NCBI GenBank assembly: GCA_949358305.1
Contig: OX442316.1
Coordinates: 15,500,001-15,564,000 of the forward strand
Origin: Strigamia acuminata
Lineage: Eukaryota; Arthropoda; Chilopoda; Geophilomorpha; Linotaeniidae
Direction of reading: 5' to 3'
DNA length: 64,000 nt
The notes below the pieces were generated by a model. The model had not been told where the DNA came from and made no database searches. It saw only the letters and a program-made list of their open reading frames with translations. The position numbers were made by a program, and so were the translations under genes. Each line of letters begins with the position of its first letter. Position 1 is the first letter of the stretch. Shown here piece by piece: positions 1 through 9,692 of the stretch.

Positions 1-40
1 CCAAATACACCGAGCAAATCTTTACCGAGCGTGTGGGAAT

Positions 41-672
41 TTAAATGGCAGTGTTTACGAACACGTCAAGATGGCGTCACACCAAACTGAAAACGAGGCT
101 ATCAGGTATCCGTGTTGTATCAAATGTGAACTATTAGTTCGCGTTCGTGAACGAAGTTCATTCGTTCATGAACGACGTAAAATCTCAAAATAAATCTCAT
201 AAAAATAAATCCCTAGAAATTTCCATAAAAATTCAATACATCCTGAAAGTATGCAGAGGATTCAATCCTGAATCCTGAATCCTGAATTCTTTTCTGAATC
301 TTGAATCCTAAATCAATTACTGAATCCTGAATTCATTCCTGAATCATGAATCCTAAATCCTGAATTCATTCCTGAATCCTGAATCCTGAATTCATGAAAA
401 CTACTGCCTTTCCACTCATGGAAAGCTCAATTTTTTTTCCATTTTATTTTACACAAATATTTATATTTTATCCAATTTTTTAAGTTTTGCATGTTTAATT
501 CTCCCATAATCAATCAGAAATTCACTTCCAAGTTCTAAATAATTCAAAATATTGCACTTTTATTTCAATTCTATCGAGAATTGGATGGTAATACGTCACT
601 AGTGTACCTGATATCCTAGTTTTCAGTTTGGTGTGACGTCATAATGATGTCATTCGTAAACTCTGCCATTAA
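41..672. mobile_element. MITE-like foldback nested in left palindrome arm
   Basis: The segment starts with TTAAATGGCAGTGTTTACGA and ends with an imperfect reverse complement of that end (CTGCCATTAA at 663-672). Terminal inverted repeats are about 65 bp and include GTGACGTC-type and ACCAAACTGAAAAC blocks on both sides. It has no coding capacity. Its mirror copy lies at 1759-2390 in the right arm. Element boundaries are inferred from the repeats only; no target duplication was identified. Confidence 0.55.
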
Positions 673-1057
673 CAGGTGCAGTTGATGCTTCTGTTTAACT
701 TACAAGGGGAGAGCACCAATAAGCTATCACAGATTGTTGTAATATTAAACAAGAAGGATTGTTATATCATGCTGAATGAGACCCTAAAATAATTTCATTC
801 CATGAACAGCCAACAATGCAAACAATGAGCTGAAAGTTGGCACTATTTTGTCTGTGTATACATCAAATCTGAGCAATCAGGCCTAGTGTATGAATACTGT
901 AAACAACAGTTGCTAGGTAAAAAATAGTTCCAAGATCCAAGTTCAATTTTACCATTTGAGATTCAATGATGTCATTTCCTCTTTTGATATCACATGACAT
1001 ATGACATCAGAACTTCGTTCAACAACATGACTGTCTTCATGAAGACAATAATAGTTT

Positions 1058-1130
1058 GTAGTGGTGGTTCAGTGGTTAAGGCAATGGACCAGGAATCTTT
1101 CCACACAGGTTCAAATCCTGTTGGGTGTGA
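1058..1130 (+). pseudogene. tRNA-like Pol III module (SINE-like), left arm
   Basis: An internal A box (TGGTTCAGTGG, 1065-1075) and B box (GGTTCAAATCC, 1108-1118) match the Pol III tRNA promoter consensus. A perfect 5-bp T stem (ACAGG/CCTGT) encloses TTCAAAT. The D arm resembles tRNA-Gly, and the short variable region fits a type I tRNA. The acceptor stem does not pair (mostly wobbles and two G-G mismatches), so it is a tRNA-derived relic or SINE head rather than a working tRNA. A T5 run at about 1134 could terminate Pol III. The anticodon position would read AGG, but this is not reliable. Confidence 0.65.
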
Positions 1131-1300
1131 AAATTTTTACATTTATTTTTTGTTAAATTTTAGCAGTTATTTTAATGTTTGTAATTTTATATTTGTTTCC
1201 AGAAAATTTTAATTTGGTTAATTTTAATTTTTTAACAAATATAAAATTACAAACATTAAAATAACTGCTAAAATTTAACAAAAAATAAATGTAAAAATTT

Positions 1301-1373
1301 TCACACCCAACAGGATTTGAACCTGTGTGGAAAGATTCCTGGTCCATTGCCTTAACCACTGAACCACCACTAC
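1301..1373 (-). pseudogene. tRNA-like Pol III module, right arm (mirror copy)
   Basis: Exact reverse-complement copy of the module at 1058-1130, produced by the palindrome. The two modules face each other across the 36-base centre, so transcription from both would converge and give complementary RNAs. Confidence 0.65.
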
Positions 1374-1758
1374 AAACTATTATTGTCTTCATGAAGACAG
1401 TCATGTTGTTGAACGAAGTTCTGATGTCATATGTCATGTGATATCAAAAGAGGAAATGACATCATTGAATCTCAAATGGTAAAATTGAACTTGGATCTTG
1501 GAACTATTTTTTACCTAGCAACTGTTGTTTACAGTATTCATACACTAGGCCTGATTGCTCAGATTTGATGTATACACAGACAAAATAGTGCCAACTTTCA
1601 GCTCATTGTTTGCATTGTTGGCTGTTCATGGAATGAAATTATTTTAGGGTCTCATTCAGCATGATATAACAATCCTTCTTGTTTAATATTACAACAATCT
1701 GTGATAGCTTATTGGTGCTCTCCCCTTGTAAGTTAAACAGAAGCATCAACTGCACCTG

Positions 1759-2390
1759 TTAATGGCAGAGTTTACGAATGACATCATTATGACGTCACAC
1801 CAAACTGAAAACTAGGATATCAGGTACACTAGTGACGTATTACCATCCAATTCTCGATAGAATTGAAATAAAAGTGCAATATTTTGAATTATTTAGAACT
1901 TGGAAGTGAATTTCTGATTGATTATGGGAGAATTAAACATGCAAAACTTAAAAAATTGGATAAAATATAAATATTTGTGTAAAATAAAATGGAAAAAAAA
2001 TTGAGCTTTCCATGAGTGGAAAGGCAGTAGTTTTCATGAATTCAGGATTCAGGATTCAGGAATGAATTCAGGATTTAGGATTCATGATTCAGGAATGAAT
2101 TCAGGATTCAGTAATTGATTTAGGATTCAAGATTCAGAAAAGAATTCAGGATTCAGGATTCAGGATTGAATCCTCTGCATACTTTCAGGATGTATTGAAT
2201 TTTTATGGAAATTTCTAGGGATTTATTTTTATGAGATTTATTTTGAGATTTTACGTCGTTCATGAACGAATGAACTTCGTTCACGAACGCGAACTAATAG
2301 TTCACATTTGATACAACACGGATACCTGATAGCCTCGTTTTCAGTTTGGTGTGACGCCATCTTGACGTGTTCGTAAACACTGCCATTTAA
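1759..2390. mobile_element. MITE-like foldback nested in right palindrome arm
   Basis: Mirror copy of the nested inverted repeat at 41-672, identical as far as I compared. Same reservations about its boundaries. Confidence 0.5.
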
Positions 2391-2430
2391 ATTCCCACAC
2401 GCTCGGTAAAGATTTGCTCGGTGTATTTGG

Positions 2431-4136
2431 AATAGCTGAAAAGGAACAAATTCGATTTGATGTGATTCGCTGCTCGATTGGTTGAAATTGGTCCCATTAC
2501 CATCATCCCGTCAGTAATTTATTAACAAAAATGCAGTCAGGTTTGAAATGACTTGCAGATTGCTCTTGAGGCGATTTCAAGAAATACACGAGTGTGTTTT
2601 CCTCGCATTACTTTTAATTTTTCTATTCCCCCAGTTACCTGTCAGTATCAGAGCTATCGACATCATTAACCAAAAAATTAAAAACCTAATTATTCCACAT
2701 GATTTGGCGCCCTAGACTTTCTGCAAAGAAAACAAAATCAATTGCGAGCTCCCAGTGGAGGTCTAAGTTAATAAAAAAGACTTAATTTGTTTTATTCACG
2801 GTTTATTGGCAAACAAACTGTCAAAGAAGTCGACTTTGTTCCGTGCGAATAGATTTCTATTGAAATATTCCTCGGTCGTTTCTGCTTATTAAGAAAGGAG
2901 GTAGAAGGAGAAGGAGAAGAATTTGGTTTTGTCGGTTGGCAGTGAGTGCGTCGTAAATCAAACGGCACAAGTGTGACGAAACACCACTCAAAGGAAAAGG
3001 GCGGAATTTGATTTAGAGGTCAGCACGTGCGACCTTAGCTCGTGATTTGTGCACATTCACATCTCGACACTTTCCAACTGGACTTCTCATGCAACATGGA
3101 TGATGTGCGAGGAAAACAAACTTCGCTCGCTACCACAAGTCCGCTTTTATCGCAAACTAATCTAATTTGAAAGGGCGACGAATTCGTCTCACAAGCGAAC
3201 GCCTCTTGCCAAAGGGTGTCACCTTGGCTTGAAGTTGCATTTACATTTTATTCGCAATTAGAATAACTAGTTTGACCTGGTTTTCTTTTTTTAAATGGGT
3301 TTATTTTACCGGTGTCGTTATAAATGAGTACGGATTTTTTTTTTAGATGTCCAAATTGTAGGAAATTGGCTTAAATTTTTGTAAATTTATCTAAAGTTTA
3401 ATAATAATGTATAGAAAAGTCTAATTTGTGGCCCATGTTCTAACTTTATTATTTTTTCGGGCGTTTTTAATTAATAAGCCTTAAAAAGTAGCTTTTTCAC
3501 TATATAGCGGTGAGTTTCGCTTATACTGGCATGCCGCTTTCAGCTTTGTAACTACAATTTCTAAAAGTTGGTAATTTCGTGGACCGGCATTGTGGGAAAT
3601 GTTTTTCTGGTTTATTGATTGGTAAAAGTATTTTGGCTCAAAGTTTGCTGTTTACAAGGGAGTTTTCTCAGACACAAAGGGTTTATTGTCACATGGTGGT
3701 TAGGTTAGAATGTTATTTTCTTCTGTTATTTTCTTCTGACAGCAGGGGGGGCCTGGTTTTACATTTTGTATAGGGGCAGAAAATTTGTAGTTATGCCTCT
3801 GGATGCAACCCAGAGAAACACAAGGGAAAATGAGAAAAATTAAAAATATTGTAATTTTTTTTTTTAAATTTTGAAGTGGAGTTCTGGTTTGTGAAATAAT
3901 AATAATAATAAATATTGTGTCTGGCCAATCTGGCCAAAGCCAAACGTGACTCAACGAGAGTTGGGTTACTCCTGATTGGCTGGACACAAGCACGTTTCCT
4001 TGCGTTAATATTACTTTTTATGCTATGACATGCCATCTCGGCATGACCTGCCAACTCTTTATGCCAACTCTTAACAGACCCTGACATTTTTCTAGAAGCC
4101 TCTATTTATCTTAATTTGGATTTTTTGTTTAATTTT
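2431..4136. other. Gene-free stretch
   Basis: I see no coding potential. It holds AT-rich sequence with a purine-rich patch (about 2895-2920) and an AAT microsatellite near 3896-3910. ORFs here are short and unlike any family I recognise. Confidence 0.6.
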
Positions 4137-4584
4137 CAGTAGGTGCATTCCAAAACGCAGTGTTAGGCGTTTTAGGCGTTTCCTTTCCGTGTCGTTTTAT
4201 GGTCGTTTTAGGCCTGTTTAGGAACGTCAAAACGAACAAAAAATTTTGCCCTTGTTTTAGCAATTTCGTTTTATGAAATATTTATAAAATATTTAAAAAT
4301 CTTTATAAAATGTTCAAATTTTGACTAATTTTATTTATTTGTGGACGGAAATGGCAATGTTAATAACAACCGACGAATTCACATTAACAATCGCGCCAAA
4401 ATCTACGCACCATCGATGGCAGCCCTAACACAGAAATCGTGTCTGCTAAAACGTGTTTTCATACACGTTTTCGTTTCAGCCGTGTTAGCGCCACAGACAC
4501 GGAATTTTTCCGGATGTGACGTCATACATTAAAACACGACACGGCTGAAACGGTTGAAACGGGAGTTTTGGAATGCACCTACTG
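4137..4584. mobile_element. MITE with 20-bp terminal inverted repeats (hAT-like ends)
   Basis: The left end CAGTAGGTGCATTCCAAAAC (4137-4156) is the exact reverse complement of 4565-4584. CAG...CTG termini are typical of hAT-type elements. The interior (about 410 bp) is non-coding and contains GTTTTAGGCGTTT-like short repeats. No flanking 8-bp duplication is visible, so the copy may be old or the class assignment wrong. Confidence 0.7.
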
Positions 4585-4724
4585 TCTACATTTAGTACCA
4601 AAAATATAAGAACACTGAGACACGAGTTTGTGTGTTTGCAAATGAATTTGGAAAAATAAAAAACATTTCCTCTAAAACTACATGGCCCCCATAAAACTTT
4701 AACTACAAGTTGATGTTCAACGGA

Positions 4725-4958
4725 GGATCTCCATCATTTTAGCGATTTCAGTTTAGCGATTTCATTTTAGCGAACATGCCATTTTAGCGACACAAAAACC
4801 TAGGTTTAATTCCCGCGAACCTAACCTTGCTGGTTTTTTGATGAAAACCACTTTTTTGAGCCGGCTTGTCGCTAAAACCTAGGTTTTTGTGTCGCTAAAA
4901 TGACATGTTCGCTAAAATGGGACTTTTTTGGTAAAAATCGCTAAAATGACTATAACCG
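4725..4958. mobile_element. Short foldback element with 8-bp flanking direct repeats
   Basis: Inverted arms built of ATTTTAGCGA and ACACAAAAACCTAGGTTT blocks (about 4733-4807 and 4869-4950) surround a core with GCGAACCTAACCTTGCTGG. TCAACGGA occurs immediately outside both ends (4717-4724 and 4959-4966) and may be a target-site duplication. A related core occurs again near 22270-22345. Confidence 0.6.
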
Positions 4959-4966
4959 TCAACGGA

Positions 4967-6915
4967 AGGTCAAGGTTAGTATATTTTACTGTTTGCCGTG
5001 ACACAACTTGAAAAATTATCAGGATAATTTGGCCCTCCAGCCGCCACGGTGTCTCCCATTGGTCAAAAATCGTGATATTATCGTACTTTGATATATGACA
5101 TACAACCAGCTTCACAATCGTACTGGAATCATGCAAAATGATGAAAATAACTGAACAAATAATTTCAAATATAAATCTGCAAAGTAATACTGAATAATAC
5201 TGTATGCAGATAAACTTAGATTTTAATAGATAATCATCAGAAATTAATTCATCCAACAAGAAATTTATTTTGTGTTATTACCAACATTGATATATTGGAT
5301 CGGTAATTTGTGCCCGACAATTGGTATAACCGGCGAATTTTTTTTGTATCGATCAAAGTCAAGAAACATGAATAACGACTTGCAGAAAGTTTGGAATATC
5401 GTTTTGGGGGGGAGTAGGGGGGCATTGCGTTCAATTCTGGAAGGAAAAGTGATTTGTAACCATTGGACACGCCAAGCTGCACCAGTTTGTGAAATTTGAT
5501 TGGTCTAAAGCTTATTTACAGACATCTAGATTGCTAAAATATAAATATAAATATGCTTTTATGAAATGGCGTGATGGGATCATTCAGTCCACGTGTTTGC
5601 CGTATATCCAGGAGATTGAGGAACATTGATTATTGGTTTGTTTGTGTTTTTCCTACGGATAGGTCACCATTTTTACGAGTGCGACTCGCAGTGTTTAACT
5701 TTAATTTAATGAAAGATATTCGATTTTTATTTCCTTCGCAGTTCTATTGAATGCAACGAGCTGCAGGCACTTGAATATGTGACAAGATATTGGAATTTGC
5801 GCTTATCAGTTTTCCCTTAATGGAATCAGAATCAGGTGATCAAAACTCACCCGACGGGCTGCTGGAGTGTGGTTTTTGTTTAGGCACATTCCGAGGAAAA
5901 TCAATTGTGATTGGCACGTGATAGTTCTCAAGGAAATTGAAGGGAGGGGGGCTGAAGGGGTAATTGAAATGAGATTTAGACCACTTTTGCTTGTGGGAGA
6001 GTTGTTTACACGCGAATTGTTTGTGACAAATATTTCGTTTTTGTCTGTGGTTAATGGTTGCTGTGCTATGCAAAGAACAATGCGCGGCGCCGTCAGGTGA
6101 AGCTGTTGGCAACAGAAATTGACGAATTCTTAGCATTTTCAACAAATTCCTAACGTGGATTGATTGATTCGCATTCTTGGCGTATCAAAATTTGTAATGC
6201 AATACATTCTTGATGGCAAATTTGTTGGAAGTTAACAGTCGGTCAATGGCACCAGGGCGATGTGTGGCGCGTCCGTGCTTTTGTATAATCCTTTGTAGTT
6301 TTACAATGAATAAACCACTTGTTATTCCATTAACCTACTGATTGTTTCGTGCCGAAGATTTCCAACAAAATTGAAACATTTAAATTCCATTTTTTGCACA
6401 GGAATCAGCAATTGCAATATTTTTTCAATATTGGTTTGGTTTTGGCTTGAAAATGCAATATAGCATGCATTGTATCATCGGTGGCTTTTGTACATTGCCT
6501 GCTGACAGGCCAAGGCTGGACTTGCCATTGGCCACCAAAATAACCAGACTTACCAGCGGCTAAAAGCAATTGTCCGTAATGAAGATACAATTCATTGACT
6601 TGGGCTAAATTCTTGTGGTCCGCCCATCTCTCACTTCACTCTCATTAAGTACAATAAGCAACAGTGTTAGAATTGAGACCACACCTTATTGTCTGCCCAG
6701 TTTAACCTCTGCGGCGTTTCACATGTCATGCCAATAGAACTGACAAACATGTAGCCCAATTTAACTTCCATGCTGATCATTGTATTATCATTTGCAACCA
6801 ATAGCGAGCAAAAACGAGAAATAACAAAATGCATTACAAAATACATTGCAATATAATTTCAATGTATTTTTTAATCATTTGGGTCAGTAAAATTCATTGG
6901 AGCGAAGAATAGATA
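4967..6915. other. Gene-free stretch
   Basis: No supported gene. Several overlapping short ORFs near 5249-5500 and 5840-6145 on both strands have no recognisable family and no convincing splice context. Confidence 0.55.
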
Positions 6916-6923
6916 ATTATACC

Positions 6924-7333
6924 ATCATGAACCAAGGATAACATGGACACGTATCCACGTGTTCAGTGCGTTTTGCCACCGATGGCGCCACATATAGTAA
7001 TGCGCTTTTTTGGATTTATTTATTTATTTATTGTTTAAATACATTGACAATATAGGGATAACATTATTTTATTGTACTAATATCGGAAATAAATTGTCAT
7101 TTCTGTAACAATCACAGAAGTTATTTTATGTAACAATGAAGGGGTGGACCTATCATTATTGGACGCACCTTAATATACAGCCGCACTGTATTCTCGGATG
7201 ACAACAGGTAACAAACATGCTTAGTTGGCAAGCAATGCATGACACGTGATTGCTGTCATCCGATCAGCGCATGTAACAACGAATCAATAGGAAATAAGAC
7301 ACGGATACGTGTCCATGTTATCCTTGGTTCATG
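6924..7333. mobile_element. MITE, family A copy 1
   Basis: Terminal inverted repeats of about 30 bp: the left ATGAACCAAGGATAACATGG matches the reverse complement of the right end. ATTATACC flanks both sides (6916-6923 and 7334-7341) and looks like an 8-bp target duplication. The interior includes CAAACATGCTTAGTTGGCAA, shared with a second copy at 16623-17228. It is non-coding. Confidence 0.75.
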
Positions 7334-7341
7334 ATTATACC

Positions 7342-8265
7342 TTCTGTAGGCGATTTGCCTAACTCAAAAACATCGTCTTCTGCAATCGCTGGACACTATT
7401 GTTTAAACAATGTAAACACCAGCTTAGCCAAGTCTGGGTAAACACCTGTGCAAACTTCAAATGCTTCTCATTCGAATGGCTCAATGTATGAAATCAGATG
7501 TGACAAGCACAGAGGCGAGATACGTGTATATTAAATGTATATTTACATTTAAATTGCTTGTGAGATGACTATAAATAAATAAAATAATTTGTCGGCCATT
7601 TGTGGCGCAAAGTGTATGAAATAGTGTAATTATGGAAAAGAAAATTGGGATTAGCTGAAGTTGAGAAAAGATCGAGGATTTATTTTTTAATTAACACGTC
7701 CAGCATTGCGTGACTTTGCGGTTACCTCGATGCGTTTCCTTGGCAATAAATCCTTCTCTTTGTAATTATAATCCACACTGCACTTGATACAGACGAAGCC
7801 GACAGACGGCGCCAAAAAGATCCCGGATGATAAACGGTAAATAAGTCGATATCGAACCCAACAACCCAACCCGACCTGGTAGCGATTAATTTCCCATCGC
7901 TTTTTAGTTTATGGAGACGACGGAGGTGAGTTTGATCTTGATAAATATCGGCAGATTCGTTTGCAAACTTTTCCTCTCTTTCTCTTGGTGGTAAATGCGA
8001 GTATAATCCGCGGGTAAACATGGCGCGGCGCCATAAATCCTCAATTTTCTTCCCACGTGTATTTTTATCGGCGGTGACCGAGGCAAATGGATTTTTCAAC
8101 ACTAGATATTGCGCGGTTTTACACCTTTCTCACATTTCCGCACGTATTCAAAAGGACCAATATGCGCTGCAGAGGCGTACCAACAGATCGGCCGTGCAAA
8201 TGTGGGGCCTGTTGATACATTTTTTAAAAAAAAGTTTTGGAAATTTTTTGGAAATTTTTGAACAA
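7342..8265. other. No clear gene; possible short plus-strand exon at its centre
   Basis: GC is higher at 7780-8100 than around it. On the plus strand an ATG at 7912 is followed after 15 bases by a good donor (GAG|GTGAGT, about 7926), and a T-rich AG lies just upstream, so a tiny first or internal exon is possible. The opposite-strand ORF across 7722-8102 has no recognisable domain. I do not call a gene. Confidence 0.3.
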
Positions 8266-8269
8266 AATT

Positions 8270-8730
8270 TCATGTTATGGACCAAAATTTTATTTTTTGG
8301 ACCAAAAATTTAATTTTTTCACCGAAAATTCAATTTTTTGATCAAAAATTCAATTTTTTGACCGAAAATTTAATTTTTTGACTGAAAATTCAATTTTTTT
8401 TACAGAAAATTCAATTTTTTTTACCGAAAATTCAATTTTTTTACCGAAAATTTAATTTTTTTACCGAAAATTCAATTTTTTACCGAAAATTCAATTTTTT
8501 TACCGAAAATTCAATTTTTGGACCAAAAATTCAATTTTTGGACCGAAAATTCAATTTTTGGACCGAAAATTCAATTTTTGGACCGAAAATTCAATTTTTG
8601 GACCGAAAATTCAATTTTTGGACCGAAAATTCAATTTTTAGACCGAAAATTCAATTTTTAGACCGAAAATTCATTTATTGGACCTAAAATTTATTTTTTG
8701 GACTGAAAATTCATCCAATTTTGACCCAAA
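8270..8730. repeat. 20-bp minisatellite
   Basis: A tandem array with unit TTGGACCGAAAATTCAATTT and variants (TTTTTACCGAAAATTCAA). Units are most regular at 8515-8670 and degrade at both ends. It is non-coding. Confidence 0.9.
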
Positions 8731-9333
8731 ACATCCAATTTTTATGTGCACAATTGAACCAAAATGGCCACTCTCTTGTACTTTTTCTGGATCCGCCACT
8801 GACTTTTCTCAGACAGCAATAAAAGCGTTATCATTACCGTTAGCTGCATCAAAAACTAAGTAATTCAGTTTGGTTTTCTTTTCTTTTTGAAATTGATAGT
8901 TCATAAAAATTAATAGTTTGTTATGATGGCATTATTTGACTCATGGGCGGAATCCGAAATGAAAAATCAATTTCGGCAAACCTAAAGTTACAGCTGCTCC
9001 ATCTGGAAAAAGATTACCTTATAATTAATGGCGGGAGAATATAAAACTAAAGAAAATTAATTTTTCTCTTCCCCCCCCCCTTTTCCTTCCTTTAATTAAC
9101 AGATATTTCTAAAAATAACCACCCATTCAGAATTAATGAAACGACTGCAAACATTTCTACTTTTCTAATTGAAAAATCCAAACGAATGAATTACCGGTCT
9201 CTCAGCTGCAGGTAAAACTCCGGCAAAGATTTAAAAATAAAGAAAATAAACTAAACGTAAAATTTTACACGTTAAATTTTTGCGATTGCACTTTTTTGTA
9301 ACTTATAACTTTTACATATAAAAACTAAAAGTG
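8731..9333. other. Gene-free stretch before the copia element
   Basis: AT-rich sequence with a C10 run near 9073. No gene or repeat is recognised. Confidence 0.55.
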
Positions 9334-9338
9334 ACATC

Positions 9339-9532
9339 TGTAGATATGTTTTTATCACAAAGTGTTATAGTCTAAGTGTATTAATTGATGTATTGTTGAC
9401 GTACGAGATTGCACAAGAATGGAGTGCAACCGATGTAGTTATTGTAATGAGCGATGTTCGAGTTGGAATAAAATGCCGACATATTCATCTTGTTGATATT
9501 TCCAATGATTGAGTATTTATTCTAAACCAACA
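9339..9532 (+). repeat. Copia 5' LTR
   Basis: 194 bp, starting TGTAGATATG and ending AAACCAACA. It appears identical to the 3' LTR. Promoter and polyadenylation signals should lie here; an AATAAA-like stretch occurs in GGAATAAAATGCC. Confidence 0.93.
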
Positions 9533-9534
9533 AG

Positions 9535-9547
9535 TGGTAGCAGAGGA
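9535..9547 (+). promoter_or_regulatory. Primer-binding site, initiator tRNA-Met type
   Basis: TGGTAGCAGAGGA starts two bases after the LTR. It complements the 3' end of eukaryotic initiator tRNA-Met (ending UCCUCUGCUACCA), which would prime minus-strand DNA synthesis. Confidence 0.8.
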
Positions 9548-9692
9548 GAGGTTTTTCGATTATGCCGATGAAAGAATGAATGCTGAGTCTGGGAAAGCGC
9601 AAGTTATTAGTGTCACTAAGTTTTGAAAATATTTGGCGTGAAATTAATTCCTGTTTTGCATTTCTGTCGTCTGCTACGAGTTACGACAAGAG

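Larger units (their letters stand above)
1..2430. repeat. Perfect palindrome, arms ~1.2 kb
   Basis: Bases 1-1197 read as the reverse complement of 1234-2430, with a 36-base AT-rich centre (1198-1233); base n pairs with base 2431-n wherever I compared. I saw no mismatch, which means a recent origin, active gene conversion, or an assembly or fold-back read artefact. The right arm ends at 2430, where unique sequence starts; the left arm starts at the first base of the window, so it may continue outside. Each arm carries a short tandem block of GAATCCT-type units (about 247-400), a nested inverted repeat and a tRNA-like module. No transposase or other protein gene lies inside; short ORFs across the arms are mirror copies of the tRNA-like region. 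Confidence 0.95.

Noticed and set aside
994-1437. Mirror ORFs of 72 and 94 codons on both strands in the palindrome
   Set aside because: They translate the tRNA-like module and its AT-rich tail; identical N-termini on both strands are a consequence of the palindrome.
7722-8102. 126-codon minus-strand ORF
   Set aside because: No recognisable domain, overlapped by other frames, and ends in AT-rich sequence; a plus-strand donor within it is equally plausible.
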